From Verrucomicrobiota bacterium (GTDB lineage Bacteria; Verrucomicrobiota; Verrucomicrobiia; Verrucomicrobiales; Verrucomicrobiaceae): DNA of 17,320 bases. Positions 1 to 7,909 of the stretch are shown piece after piece. The DNA lies in NCBI GenBank assembly GCA_021413535.1, contig JAIOQF010000365.1, positions 1 to 17,320 on the forward strand, given 5' to 3'. Below the pieces are notes generated by a model. The model saw nothing but the letters and a program-made list of their open reading frames with translations, had not been told where the DNA came from and did not search any database. Numbering within the stretch: the first letter of the stretch is position 1; every line of letters starts with the position of its first letter. Made by a program: the position numbers and the translations under genes.

Positions 1-33
1 TCGCCGGCGAGGGATAATAGCAGCGCCCGCGAA

Positions 34-1269
34 CTACGAGGCTTTCAGCGATTCGAGCATCATCTCGTAAATTTCTATAAGAGACATCGCGATGAGGCTC
101 GCCAGCGGCTCAATGTTTCCTCTGTCGGCCCGCTTCAGCGCCTGCATATAGCGATGACGGCCCTTTTTGTTCGCCTTCAAGTAAACCGGCGGCATTCCGT
201 GGCCGACAAGAACGAGATTCATGAGGAGTCTCGAGACTCGACCGTTGCCGTCGGCAAACGGATGGATCGCAACAAATCGATGAGATACCTTCGCCGCGCT
301 GACAATTTCATCCAAAGATTCGGCATCGAAAGGTTGGGATGCACCCCATCTTTCCCATTGCCGTCGCATATACGATGGAAATCCATTTATTTCGGGGAAA
401 TTCTTGCAGAACTCAATCATGAGTCCGGGAAGCGCTGCGGCTATTGGAAATAGCACATCGTGATTGCCAACATGCACTGATTTGCTGCGTAACTTGCCAC
501 ATTTGCTCTGCGGAATTATCCCCATCATGATAACTTTATGTAAGAACTGCAAATAGTCGATTTTCATTGGGTGAAACAATTCCCCCAGTTCGACGCTGGT
601 CAGCGCTTGAAACAAGTCACGCCTTCCTCCGATAGGCGGCGTTAGGGGGCGTTCCACAGGATCATTGTCATCTGGGGTATCCTTAAATGCGGCGGTCAAG
701 TCTGCCGTGACTTCGTTTATTGCTTTTCTTTGCTCGGGGGTCGATCGGTCAATTTGCTCTTTAAGGAGTCGTGCTGCTAAATCGACGATCGCCCGCGGTA
801 TTCCCCGCGGCGGCGCTTTTCGCCTCCACGATGACGCTGCGTCTATAATCAATGCGATTTGCCTCCGAGCAAAATCGAGCCTTGAATTTAATTCCGCCGC
901 GATCCATTTAACTGCCATATGAGCAAAGACGAGATTGTATGCCGCAACTTCTTCTAAGGATGCCTTTTTCCGCTTCAGTTTGACCACTTCGTCACGCTGG
1001 ATTCTCAGCAGTTTGGTCATGTCGAGATGCGGCCCCTTGATGGCATCGAGATCGTCAAAGGCTTCCAGTGACAGTTCCTGCGTGCGCCCTAACGAAAGTT
1101 CGACTCCTTCCTGCCAGTTGCTTTCATGGACGGCCTTTGCGATGAGTTGAGCCAAGAATTGCTCTTGGGTGCTAAGTAGGCCAATGCTGAGTTCCTGACA
1201 CCGTTGCTTGAACCGAAACGCACATTCATCCACTTTTGCCCGTAATTCTTCGTAGTTCTGATACCACAT
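34..1269 (-). CDS. Fic-domain protein (putative AMP transferase)
   Basis: 411 residues. The Fic active-site motif HPFADGNGRVSR is complete at residues 336-347 (bases 229-264), with catalytic His336, the anion-binding GNG and the final Arg. The preceding segment (about 220-300) also looks like a Fic fold. Fic enzymes usually transfer AMP, less often another phosphate-containing group, from a nucleotide to a hydroxyl on a target protein. Near the N-terminus SNWQEG (50-55) fits the inhibitory-helix pattern [S/T]xxxE[G/N] of class II Fic proteins, where the Glu blocks ATP binding. It lies about 280 residues before the active site, farther than usual, with a linker-like insertion around 170-218. 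Start: ATG at 1269 with a weak AGGA about 11 bases upstream. Base composition is locally low (26 G/C in bases 541-600), which suggests transfer. No antitoxin gene is recognisable beside it. The target is unknown. Fic family is certain; AMPylation and self-inhibition are inferred. Confidence 0.9.
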   Translation of the reverse strand: MWYQNYEELRAKVDECAFRFKQRCQELSIGLLSTQEQFLAQLIAKAVHESNWQEGVELSLGRTQELSLEAFDDLDAIKGPHLDMTKLLRIQRDEVVKLKRKKASLEEVAAYNLVFAHMAVKWIAAELNSRLDFARRQIALIIDAASSWRRKAPPRGIPRAIVDLAARLLKEQIDRSTPEQRKAINEVTADLTAAFKDTPDDNDPVERPLTPPIGGRRDLFQALTSVELGELFHPMKIDYLQFLHKVIMMGIIPQSKCGKLRSKSVHVGNHDVLFPIAAALPGLMIEFCKNFPEINGFPSYMRRQWERWGASQPFDAESLDEIVSAAKVSHRFVAIHPFADGNGRVSRLLMNLVLVGHGMPPVYLKANKKGRHRYMQALKRADRGNIEPLASLIAMSLIEIYEMMLESLKAS

Positions 1270-1336
1270 AGCGTTTGATTCCTAGTGGTAGTTTGGACTG
1301 TCCCGGGAGTCCTGCCAAGGGGTATCGCTCACCGAC

Positions 1337-1723
1337 TCATCTGCCCCGCCATCGCTGCCGCCACCAGCCATACACCCTCAACATGGCCCGGGTGAATCGC
1401 GTAGACTTTCCGGTCGCATTGAATCGCGATGCGTCCCACTGCGCCCACGCGATGAGGAAGCCTACCCCAGCCGTTGCCAGACGCGATAGCCAGCCGCCCC
1501 AGAGCCAGACGGGAATGTAGGTGGCCGCGACGACAGCGATCCACACCAATGCGACAGCGACCAGTCCGCCACGAAACCCGAGGCGTGCAAACCAACGCCG
1601 AGCAAGCGGGTTCTGCTCTGCTTCAGGCCCGACATGGCGCACGGTAGTCACAAAGTCCGCAACCTTGGTCGCGATCAGGGCAAGCAGGCTACAGGCGAGG
1701 AGAATGTCAGCCATCATGTCCAT
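1337..1723 (-). CDS. Small multi-pass membrane protein, DUF5658-like
   Basis: 128 residues. Three hydrophobic segments are visible at about 5-25, 52-72 and 80-96, followed by a basic, Arg/Trp-rich C-terminal tail (RQRWRGR at the end). After the first helix the EQNPLARRW motif (36-44) resembles the Glu...Asn-Pro signature of small DUF5658-type membrane proteins, but this is recalled resemblance and not a search. There are several possible starts, since the N-terminus reads MDMM; the first ATG at 1723 is used. No Shine-Dalgarno is visible. It lies 67 bp downstream of the start of the Fic gene on the same strand, so both could be transcribed from the tRNA side. A second minus-strand frame (1329-1595) overlaps it but lacks a coherent pattern. 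No function is assigned. Confidence 0.6.
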   Translation of the reverse strand: MDMMADILLACSLLALIATKVADFVTTVRHVGPEAEQNPLARRWFARLGFRGGLVAVALVWIAVVAATYIPVWLWGGWLSRLATAGVGFLIAWAQWDASRFNATGKSTRFTRAMLRVYGWWRQRWRGR

Positions 1724-1897
1724 GCTTATCGGGATACATCGGATTTGATTCCCGTGCTAGGCCGGGTGCCCGGAAATCGTGCGCTAGATTCAATCCAGCG
1801 CGTGCTCAAACGCCTGCCTGTCGTCCAGCCCGCCCCATAGAGAGAGCCCGATCCGACGCACCACAGAAGTGGCTGGCCCCCAAGAAGTGGTGGAATC

Positions 1898-1917
1898 TGA
1901 TACGCACTTGATACGCA
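1898..1917. repeat. Direct repeat TGATACGCA x2, 11-bp spacing
   Basis: TGATACGCA occurs at 1898-1906 and again at 1909-1917, an offset of 11 bp or about one helical turn. Close direct repeats of this size near the 3' end of a tRNA gene are typical of arm-type integrase or excisionase binding sites. That role is inferred. Confidence 0.55.
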
Positions 1918-1928
1918 AATTAGAGGCA

Positions 1929-1957
1929 AAACGAGGGTAAAAGAGGAGAAACGAGGG
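1929..1957. repeat. Direct repeat AAACGAGGG x2, 20-bp spacing
   Basis: AAACGAGGG occurs at 1929-1937 and 1949-1957, an offset of 20 bp or about two helical turns, inside a purine-rich strand. Together with the neighbouring TGATACGCA pair it forms a small array of phased repeats beside tRNA-Ser. A role in site-specific recombination is inferred. Confidence 0.5.
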
Positions 1958-1998
1958 AAACCGCGCTTTACGGGATTTCCTGCTATTTATCGCCGTAT

Positions 1999-2017
1999 CT
2001 CCTTCACTTTGAAGGAG
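1999..2017 (-). terminator. Hairpin directly after tRNA-Ser 3' end
   Basis: CTCCTTCA and TGAAGGAG form a perfect 8-bp stem with a 3-base loop. On the minus strand the hairpin begins at the base right after the encoded CCA of the tRNA. It could be a processing or termination structure for the tRNA transcript. It is not a classic intrinsic terminator, because no T-run follows it. It may instead belong to an attachment site. Confidence 0.4.
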
Positions 2018-2110
2018 TGGCGGTGAGGGAGGGATTCGAACCCTCGGTAAGACTTTACATCCTACAACGATTTAGCAAACCGTCGCTTTCGACCACTCAG
2101 CCACCTCACC
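2018..2110 (-). tRNA. tRNA-Ser(GCU)
   Basis: Read on the minus strand, the cloverleaf is complete. The acceptor stem GGTGAGG pairs with CCTCACC, followed by discriminator G and an encoded CCA (2018-2020). The D arm is GCT/AGC. The anticodon stem is ACGGT/ATCGT around loop TTGCTAA, with anticodon GCT at 2074-2076. The long variable arm GTAGGA/TCTTAC is the hallmark of a class II tRNA (Ser/Leu/Tyr type). The T arm is GAGGG-TTCGAAT-CCCTC. The anticodon reads serine codons AGC and AGU. Its 3' half is a common integration target for mobile elements, and the accessory-looking segment lies on exactly that side. Confidence 0.97.
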
Positions 2111-2179
2111 AGTTTATGCGCTGCCGAAACTTTGCCCGCGAAAATGCGCCAGCGTCGTGCGCTTGTCAACCGCAGCGAT

Positions 2180-3187
2180 TCATTTGGGGAGAAACCAGAT
2201 GTTCCGGTAGCGCGCAGGGTTGCCGTGATTCTGCAAGTGGAGCGGGCCGGGGGTGGGCTGTTCTTTTTCCGGCGCGGAGGTGGTGATGTGCGGGACTTCG
2301 ACGTTGTCATGCACCAAGACGCCGTTGTGTTTCACGGTCATGCGGGCATTCGTGGTCTTGTTCCCAGCGGCGTCGTATTTTGCCGCAGTGAAGTCGATGT
2401 CGTAGGTCTGCCAGGTGAGGGGCGGAAAGCTCATGTTTACTGTTGGCGGGCGGATGGAGTAGATGGCGCCGCAATCGTTATTCTTCGCTTCGAGCCCAAA
2501 ACTGTCGAGCACCTGGACTTCGTAGCGGCTTTGCAGATAGACACCGCTGTTGCCGCGCTGCTGGCCGCGGGCGGCGGGTTTGTAGGCGAGCATGAACTCA
2601 ATGTGAAGGGTGCCGTCTTCGAGCTTGTCACTGCTGGTCGCTCCCTGTTCCAGCAGGCCGTCATCGGTGACTTTGGAGCCGGGGAAGTGGTTGCTGTCTT
2701 TTCCGTCAAAGAGAACAATCGCCCCTGCGGGAGGCTTCGCGCCGAGCGTGGGGGATTGGCGCGACACGCGGCTCATTTCCATGAAGCGTTCACCTTGCAG
2801 GTTCATGACTTGGATGTTCTTGCCGTCGCTTGTAGCTTTGACGTCTTCCTTCTCGAATCGTGCAATTTTCTCGCCTGCGGCTCGCTGGCCTTTCACTCGG
2901 GAGATGGTGCTGCGGTCTCCATTCCAGCCTGCTCCAGGCAGTCCGCCTTCGTAGCTCACCGCTTCGAAGTTGCCGTCGCCTTGTGCCCAGATTTGCACTC
3001 CGAATTTTTTCCCCTTGAGTTCTCCTGTGTCGATTTCACCGACGTATTCACCCTGGATAGCGTAGTCCTCATCGTCCACTTTCGCGGGGTCGATGAATGT
3101 CTTTGGCGGTTCAGGTTTTTTGACGTCGTCAGCGAACGTCGCCAGCGTGGGGTAAAGAAGCAGGAGGCACAGGGTGATGATCTTCAT
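2180..3187 (-). CDS. Secreted DUF1080 (3-keto-disaccharide hydrolase-like) protein
   Basis: 335 residues from the ATG at 3187, chosen because it begins a clear signal peptide (MKIITLCLLLLYPTLATFA, cleavage near 19-20). The frame stays open up to an ATG at 3301, but that would place 38 polar residues before the signal peptide. Residues about 45-145 form an N-terminal module with a GGLPGAGW motif (81-88) that often precedes DUF1080 in verrucomicrobial and planctomycete proteins (from memory). Residues about 156-333 are the DUF1080 domain: it begins IVLFDGKD (157-164), contains GNSGVYLQSRYEVQVLDS (212-229), and ends with HLQNHG...YRNIWF. The family has a jelly-roll, glucanase-like fold, and some members hydrolyse 3-keto-glycosides. 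The substrate here is unknown. It is probably periplasmic or extracellular. It is transcribed divergently from the penicillin-binding protein across a 112-bp gap. Confidence 0.88.
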   Translation of the reverse strand: MKIITLCLLLLYPTLATFADDVKKPEPPKTFIDPAKVDDEDYAIQGEYVGEIDTGELKGKKFGVQIWAQGDGNFEAVSYEGGLPGAGWNGDRSTISRVKGQRAAGEKIARFEKEDVKATSDGKNIQVMNLQGERFMEMSRVSRQSPTLGAKPPAGAIVLFDGKDSNHFPGSKVTDDGLLEQGATSSDKLEDGTLHIEFMLAYKPAARGQQRGNSGVYLQSRYEVQVLDSFGLEAKNNDCGAIYSIRPPTVNMSFPPLTWQTYDIDFTAAKYDAAGNKTTNARMTVKHNGVLVHDNVEVPHITTSAPEKEQPTPGPLHLQNHGNPARYRNIWFLPK

Positions 3188-3299
3188 ATTGCGGAGATTG
3201 GCGATGCACTTGCTGCTTGGCAAGTCGGATATCAAAGATCGAACGTTATTCACGCTGCTTGCATTTGGTGTCATCACGGCGGACTGAATCGACTGACTC

Positions 3300-5456
3300 A
3301 TGCCTGATACTTGGCCGCCCGCCGCATTTCACCCGACCCACCGCCGCCGCTGGCCGCGCATCCTGTTTATCTTGCTGCTCATCGCCATGCTGATGGGCGC
3401 GGTGGCCGTAGGCACGGTGATGATCGTTTACGGAAATATCGCCGGACAGTATGATCTGGCAAAGCTCGGGGCGATGCGCCAGCGCTCGATTGTGCTGGAC
3501 TGCAAGAATCGCGAGATCGGGAAACTGCACGGAGAGAACCGCGTGGTGGTGCCGCTGTCGAAGGTATCGTCAAATTTCATCAAGGCGCTGCTGGCTCGTG
3601 AAGATGCGCGTTTCTATGATCACGGCGGTGTTGATTGGTGGGGCGTGGCGCGCGCCATGGTGCGCGATGTGAAAGAGAAGAAGGCGATGCAAGGTGCCAG
3701 CACGATAACGATGCAGCTGGCGCGCAACAGTTTCGATGATCTCAGTGCGAAGACAATGACGCGCAAGCTGACCGAGGTGATGCTGGCAAGACGCATCGAA
3801 GCCGAGAAGACGAAGGACGAGATTCTGGAGTTCTATGTGAACCGCATTTTCTTCGGTTCTGGATTGTATGGCATCGAGCGCGCGAGCCGGGCCTACTTTG
3901 GCAAAAGCGCGGAAAAACTTTCGCCGGGCGAAGGTGCGATGCTGGCAGGTATCATCCGCAGTCCGAATCGCTTCTCGCCTTTCCGCAACTGGACGGGTGC
4001 TATCGCGGAGCGCGATACGGTGCTGGCGCGCATGGTGGTAAAGCAAGTGATCACTCAGGAGCAGGCTGATGCGGCGAAGCGCGAGGAGATGGCGGTGTCG
4101 GCGCAGCCGGTGCTGCATACGCAGGAGAATTACATGATGGATGCAGTGCGGCGCGACCTTGATTTGGTGCTTGATGCGGAAGACATCGAAGACGGTGGCT
4201 TGATCATTCACACAACGATTGACCGGGATCTGCAGGCCGCAGCCGAGCAGTCTTTGGAGAAACGACTGCGCGAGGTCGAAAGCAGGGCGGGGTATCCGCA
4301 CATCACGAAAGCGCAGTTCGACCGTCAGTGGGATGGGGTGACTGAACCGCCGCGCACTCCTTATCTACAGGGTGCGGTGCTCGCGCTCGATAACAACACT
4401 GGCGGCATCCTCGCTGTGGTGGGCGGGCGCGATTTCATGCAGAGCCGCTATGATCGCGCGCTTCAGGCTGGGAGAGAAATCGGTTCTACGATCAAGCCGT
4501 TTATTTATGCCGCTGCCTTTTCACGAGGTCTGATGCCCGGCTCGCTGGTGGAAGATGCGCCGATCCGGCCCGGTGAACTCACGGGATATTCTGGACTATG
4601 GAGTCCGGAGAACTCAGATGGAAAATTTCTCGGGTTCGTTCCCGCGGCCGTTGGCTTAATCCGCAGCCGGAATGCGATGACGGTGCGAGTGGGTAATTTC
4701 GCAGGCATGGACACGGTGCTTGGTCTCTTGCGTGATGCGGGAATCGGCACGCCTGATCAAGTGACGCCGCAAGTTTACATCGGCAACACGGGCTCGACTC
4801 TGAAGTCGCTCACTGCGGCGATGAGCATCTTTCCAAACAACGGCGTGCGGCGCCGGCCGTTTATCATTCGACGTGTCGACGATGCGAATCAAGAAGTGAT
4901 TTACGAGACGCCGGTGCTGGAGAACGACGTGTTGTCGCCCGCGATCGCGCAGATGACGGGTCGTCTGCTGGAGCGCGTGATGAGTGAAGGCACGGGTGCA
5001 GCTGCGCGCAGCGAGTTTGGTTTCAAGGAAAAGGCCGGCGGCAAGACGGGCACGACGAACGATTATCACGATGCATGGTTCGCCGGTTACACCAGAGAGA
5101 TTACTTGCGGCATCTGGGTCGGTTTTGACCAACCGCAGACGATTGTCGAAGGCGCGTATGGCGCGAAGCTGTCGCTGCCGGTCTGGGTGGACGTGATGAA
5201 CGCGGCGATTTCGCATGATTATAAATCCACCGTGCCCAAGGCGACAGCGATCACTGCGCGGGTGAGTTTATGCCGTGTCAGCGGGCAGCTGGCGACGGGC
5301 GAGTGCGCGGCGCATGGCGATGCCTATGAAGATGAGCTGCCGCCGGAATTGGTGCCGCCGTATTATTGCCAGGTGCATGGAGGCAACGGTGCGCCGCCGG
5401 TTCGCGGCCAAAAGAAAGAAGGTTTCTTTGGCCGCGTCTTCAAGTGGTTCAGATAG
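3300..5456 (+). CDS. Class A penicillin-binding protein (PBP1A-type)
   Basis: 718 residues, a bifunctional peptidoglycan synthase that polymerises glycan strands from lipid II and crosslinks the stem peptides in the periplasm. A short basic cytoplasmic tail precedes one membrane helix (about 20-43). The GT51 transglycosylase domain carries EDARFYDHGG (101-110, catalytic Glu101), GASTITMQLARN (132-143) and the RRIEAEKTKDEILEFYVN region. The transpeptidase domain carries all three motifs: STIK (Ser396, Lys399), SRN (456-458) and KTG (582-584). A C-terminal tail holds three Cys (658, 669, 690) in the C...C...C-x-x-H pattern common in PBP1A proteins, then a basic end. No large OB insertion is evident. 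ATG at 3300 has no Shine-Dalgarno. All catalytic residues are present, so it should be active. Confidence 0.96.
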   Translation: MPDTWPPAAFHPTHRRRWPRILFILLLIAMLMGAVAVGTVMIVYGNIAGQYDLAKLGAMRQRSIVLDCKNREIGKLHGENRVVVPLSKVSSNFIKALLAREDARFYDHGGVDWWGVARAMVRDVKEKKAMQGASTITMQLARNSFDDLSAKTMTRKLTEVMLARRIEAEKTKDEILEFYVNRIFFGSGLYGIERASRAYFGKSAEKLSPGEGAMLAGIIRSPNRFSPFRNWTGAIAERDTVLARMVVKQVITQEQADAAKREEMAVSAQPVLHTQENYMMDAVRRDLDLVLDAEDIEDGGLIIHTTIDRDLQAAAEQSLEKRLREVESRAGYPHITKAQFDRQWDGVTEPPRTPYLQGAVLALDNNTGGILAVVGGRDFMQSRYDRALQAGREIGSTIKPFIYAAAFSRGLMPGSLVEDAPIRPGELTGYSGLWSPENSDGKFLGFVPAAVGLIRSRNAMTVRVGNFAGMDTVLGLLRDAGIGTPDQVTPQVYIGNTGSTLKSLTAAMSIFPNNGVRRRPFIIRRVDDANQEVIYETPVLENDVLSPAIAQMTGRLLERVMSEGTGAAARSEFGFKEKAGGKTGTTNDYHDAWFAGYTREITCGIWVGFDQPQTIVEGAYGAKLSLPVWVDVMNAAISHDYKSTVPKATAITARVSLCRVSGQLATGECAAHGDAYEDELPPELVPPYYCQVHGGNGAPPVRGQKKEGFFGRVFKWFR

Positions 5457-5568
5457 AAGTCAAAATTTTCGATAAACACCATTCCGATTCTACGTTCCCA
5501 TTTATGCCGTGTAGCAGAACCGGTGGCAAAATTAAGAATCGCGTATCCAATCTTCATCATAACTACAT

Positions 5569-5799
5569 ATGAAAAAATTCTTTTCGATCCTCGCTGGCAC
5601 TGTGATTGCGTTCACAGCCACCAGCTTTGCGGCTAATCAGCCGCCGGTGAATGAGAAGTGTCCGGTTTGTGGGAAAGATGGCCGGCTCATTTTTCACGCG
5701 GTGGTCAAAGGAGAGCGGATCATCTTCGCCACTGCTGACTGCAAAGATAAGTTTGAGAAGGCGCCAGCGGGAAAATATCCCGTGAAGAAGAAAAGCTGA
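5569..5799 (+). CDS. Small exported YHS/TRASH-like cysteine protein
   Basis: 76 residues. A signal peptide covers about 1-22 (cleavage after ...SFAA). The mature part has CPVCGK (Cys31, Cys34) and a later aromatic-ATADCKDKFEKAP segment (Cys58). This resembles the YHS/TRASH pattern, in which CxxCG and a later Cys near a KF...P motif bind a metal ion. The usual second Cys of the FCxxxC motif is replaced (ATADC), so the site would have three Cys ligands, not four. The mature protein would be about 54 residues, basic at its end and periplasmic. It is preceded by a 112-bp gap after the penicillin-binding protein and is probably expressed on its own. Metal binding is inferred; no specific function is known. 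Confidence 0.72.
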   Translation: MKKFFSILAGTVIAFTATSFAANQPPVNEKCPVCGKDGRLIFHAVVKGERIIFATADCKDKFEKAPAGKYPVKKKS

Positions 5800-5938
5800 A
5801 ATTAGGCGCGATCCTTACCAATTGGGCGTTTTTTTCTTGAATCCAATCGGTTCAGCGGGGTGGTGTGAATAAAGAATTGTTTTCCCACCTTGCCATCGGC
5901 CTGCTCCCGCGCCATTAATTGCGCCCCCTTTCCAGAGA

Positions 5939-7906
5939 ATGAGCGACCCTATCAGGCACGAGTGCGGAATCGCCGTTGTGCGGCTCCTAAAGCCGCTGGG
6001 TTACTATGAACACAAATATGGGAGCGCGCTCTGGGGCTTGGACAAGCTGCATGCGCTCATGATCAAGCAGCGCAATCGCGGCCAGGACGGCATGGGCATC
6101 GGCTGCTGCAAACTGAATATGGAGCCGGGCCAGCCTTATATGTTCCGGCTACGCTCCAGCAAGACCAACTCTCTGGAAGATGTCTTCGGCGAGGTCACGG
6201 GTGAGTTCAAGGACGTGGCCAAGAAGGTGAACCGGCAGCGGAAGCAGATGGCGACCGAGCGGGGGATGGAGTTCCAGCGCTTCGAGCGCGATCCGGCGGC
6301 GATCAAGCAGCACTTTGAATTTGGCGGCGAAGTTCTGCTGGGACACTTGCGCTACGGCACCAGCGGAAGTTTTGGAAAGGCATCGTGCCATCCCTATCTC
6401 CGGCGGAGCAACTGGCCGACCCGCAGTCTGCTGGTTCTCGGCAATTTCAACATGACCAATGTCCGCGAACTCAACGATGTGATGCGCCGCCGCGGCCAGC
6501 ATCCGGTTGTGGACACGGATACGCAGACGGTGCTGGAGGAGATTGGTTTCCATCTCGATGAAGCGCACACGCTGCTCTATCACGAACTCCGTGGGAAGAT
6601 GGACGGCCTGGATATTCCGGGCGAGATCAGCCGTCGACTGGACGTGGCGCAGGTGATCAAGGATTCGGCGGCGGTGTGGGATGGCGGCTATGCCATCGCG
6701 GGCGCCATCGGGAACGGCGATACATTTGTCATGCGCGATCCTCACGGAATCCGGCCTTGTTTTTATGCCGCGAACGATGAATACATCGCCTTCGCCTCGG
6801 AACGTGCGGCGCTGCGCACGGTCTTTGAGCTGGATCAGGATCAGACGATGGAACTACCGGCGGCAAATGTGGCGGTGATCAAGAGTGATGGGCGCTTCAG
6901 CATCGCGCCTTTCGCCGAGCCGCAGAAGCAGTCTCCTTGCGCATTTGAGCGAATTTATTTTTCACGGGGCAATGATGCTTTGATTTATGAAAATCGCAAA
7001 GCGCTGGGCGAGATGCTGGTGCCACAGGTGCTGGATGCCGTGGAGAATGACTTGGAAAACACCGTGGTCAGTTTCGTGCCGAACACGGCGGAGACGGCGT
7101 TCTACGGATTCATGGATGGCCTGCGCAAGCGCCGTCGCGTGGAAGTGAAGGCGGAACTTTTGGAGATGATTCGCGCGGGCCGTTGCGATGAAGCCAAGCT
7201 GGACGAGCTCATCATGAAGAACTGGCCGCGCACCGAGAAAATCGCGCACAAGGATATCAAGAGTCGCACATTCATCGCGCAGGAACAGGGCCGCGACCTG
7301 CTGGTCTCCAGCGTCTATGACATCACTTATGAAGTGGTGAAGCCCACTGATAATCTGGTGGTGATCGACGACTCCATCGTGCGCGGCACCACGCTGAAGC
7401 AGAGCATCCTGCGCATCCTGGCCCGGACGAATCCGAAGCGCATCATCGTCCTCTCCACAGCGCCGCAGATTCGCTATCCTGATTGCTATGGCATCGACAT
7501 GGCGGACCTCGGCAAGTTCATCGCCTTCCAGGCCGCTATTGCGCTGCTGAAGGAACATCAGCAATTTGACGTCATCGAGCACACTTACGACGCCTGCATC
7601 ACCGAGCTGAAAAAACCGACTGCCGAGCAGCAAAACATGGTCAGGGCAATTTATGCACCATTCACTGACGAGCAGATTTCGCGGAAAGTTGCGGAACTCG
7701 TCAACCCCGCCAATGGCAAATGGAAGGGCGAAGTGCGCGTGCTTTATCAAAGCATAGAAAACCTTCATCGCGCGATCGGCGACGAATGCGGCGACTGGTA
7801 TTTCAGCGGCTGCTATCCCACGCCTGGCGGCAATTCCGTGGCCAACCACGCCTTTGTTCGTTATCACGATGGCCGCAGCGGACGGCCCTACGATTTTTTT
7901 GATTGA
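5939..7906 (+). CDS. purF: Amidophosphoribosyltransferase, long form
   Basis: 655 residues. PurF makes 5-phosphoribosylamine from PRPP and glutamine, the first step of de novo purine synthesis. The N-terminal glutaminase (Ntn) domain starts with HECGIAVV. Cys9 would be the nucleophile after removal of an 8-residue propeptide. It continues with RGQDGMG (47-53), HLRYGTSG (136-143) and GNFNM (168-172). The phosphoribosyltransferase PRPP loop VVIDDSIVRGTT is complete at 474-485. At about 655 residues it is much longer than enteric PurF (about 505); the extra length includes an insertion around 80-128 and a C-terminal tail after 560. It resembles the long PurF homologues of Bacteroidetes (family recall). 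Some genomes hold both short and long forms, so this could be the sole PurF or a second copy. It is followed 3 bp later by purD. No Shine-Dalgarno precedes it. Confidence 0.9.
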   Translation: MSDPIRHECGIAVVRLLKPLGYYEHKYGSALWGLDKLHALMIKQRNRGQDGMGIGCCKLNMEPGQPYMFRLRSSKTNSLEDVFGEVTGEFKDVAKKVNRQRKQMATERGMEFQRFERDPAAIKQHFEFGGEVLLGHLRYGTSGSFGKASCHPYLRRSNWPTRSLLVLGNFNMTNVRELNDVMRRRGQHPVVDTDTQTVLEEIGFHLDEAHTLLYHELRGKMDGLDIPGEISRRLDVAQVIKDSAAVWDGGYAIAGAIGNGDTFVMRDPHGIRPCFYAANDEYIAFASERAALRTVFELDQDQTMELPAANVAVIKSDGRFSIAPFAEPQKQSPCAFERIYFSRGNDALIYENRKALGEMLVPQVLDAVENDLENTVVSFVPNTAETAFYGFMDGLRKRRRVEVKAELLEMIRAGRCDEAKLDELIMKNWPRTEKIAHKDIKSRTFIAQEQGRDLLVSSVYDITYEVVKPTDNLVVIDDSIVRGTTLKQSILRILARTNPKRIIVLSTAPQIRYPDCYGIDMADLGKFIAFQAAIALLKEHQQFDVIEHTYDACITELKKPTAEQQNMVRAIYAPFTDEQISRKVAELVNPANGKWKGEVRVLYQSIENLHRAIGDECGDWYFSGCYPTPGGNSVANHAFVRYHDGRSGRPYDFFD

Positions 7907-7909
7907 ACC

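Larger units (their letters stand above)
1724..2017. other. Gene-free stretch between membrane protein and tRNA-Ser
   Basis: About 290 bp in which no convincing protein is seen. It holds two families of short direct repeats (1898-1917 and 1929-1957), a small G/C-rich palindrome at 1762-1773, and a perfect hairpin touching the tRNA 3' end (1999-2017). The purine-rich composition at 1921-1960 differs from the coding regions around it. The content fits the end of an integrated element or its scar, but no integrase or integrase fragment could be read in any frame. Confidence 0.5.

Noticed and set aside
1329..1595. Second minus-strand frame overlapping the small membrane protein
   Set aside because: The alternative frame (1337-1723) gives three clean hydrophobic helices; this one gives no pattern.
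2017..2286. Plus-strand frame beginning near a REGFEPS peptide
   Set aside because: This peptide is a well-known artefact of reading through the T arm of a tRNA gene on the opposite strand; the tRNA-Ser call explains it.
3188..3301. 38-residue N-terminal extension of the DUF1080 protein
   Set aside because: It would put a polar stretch before a standard signal peptide.
2132..3307. 391-residue plus-strand open frame opposite the DUF1080 gene
   Set aside because: It is the antisense of a gene with a clear signal peptide and DUF1080 motifs. Its own translation has no recognisable domain, and it runs from the tRNA side with no start signal.
5801..5835. Possible intrinsic terminator (T-run at 5829-5835) after the YHS-like gene
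   Set aside because: The bases before the T-run form no stable G/C stem; only the short palindrome CCAATTGG is present.
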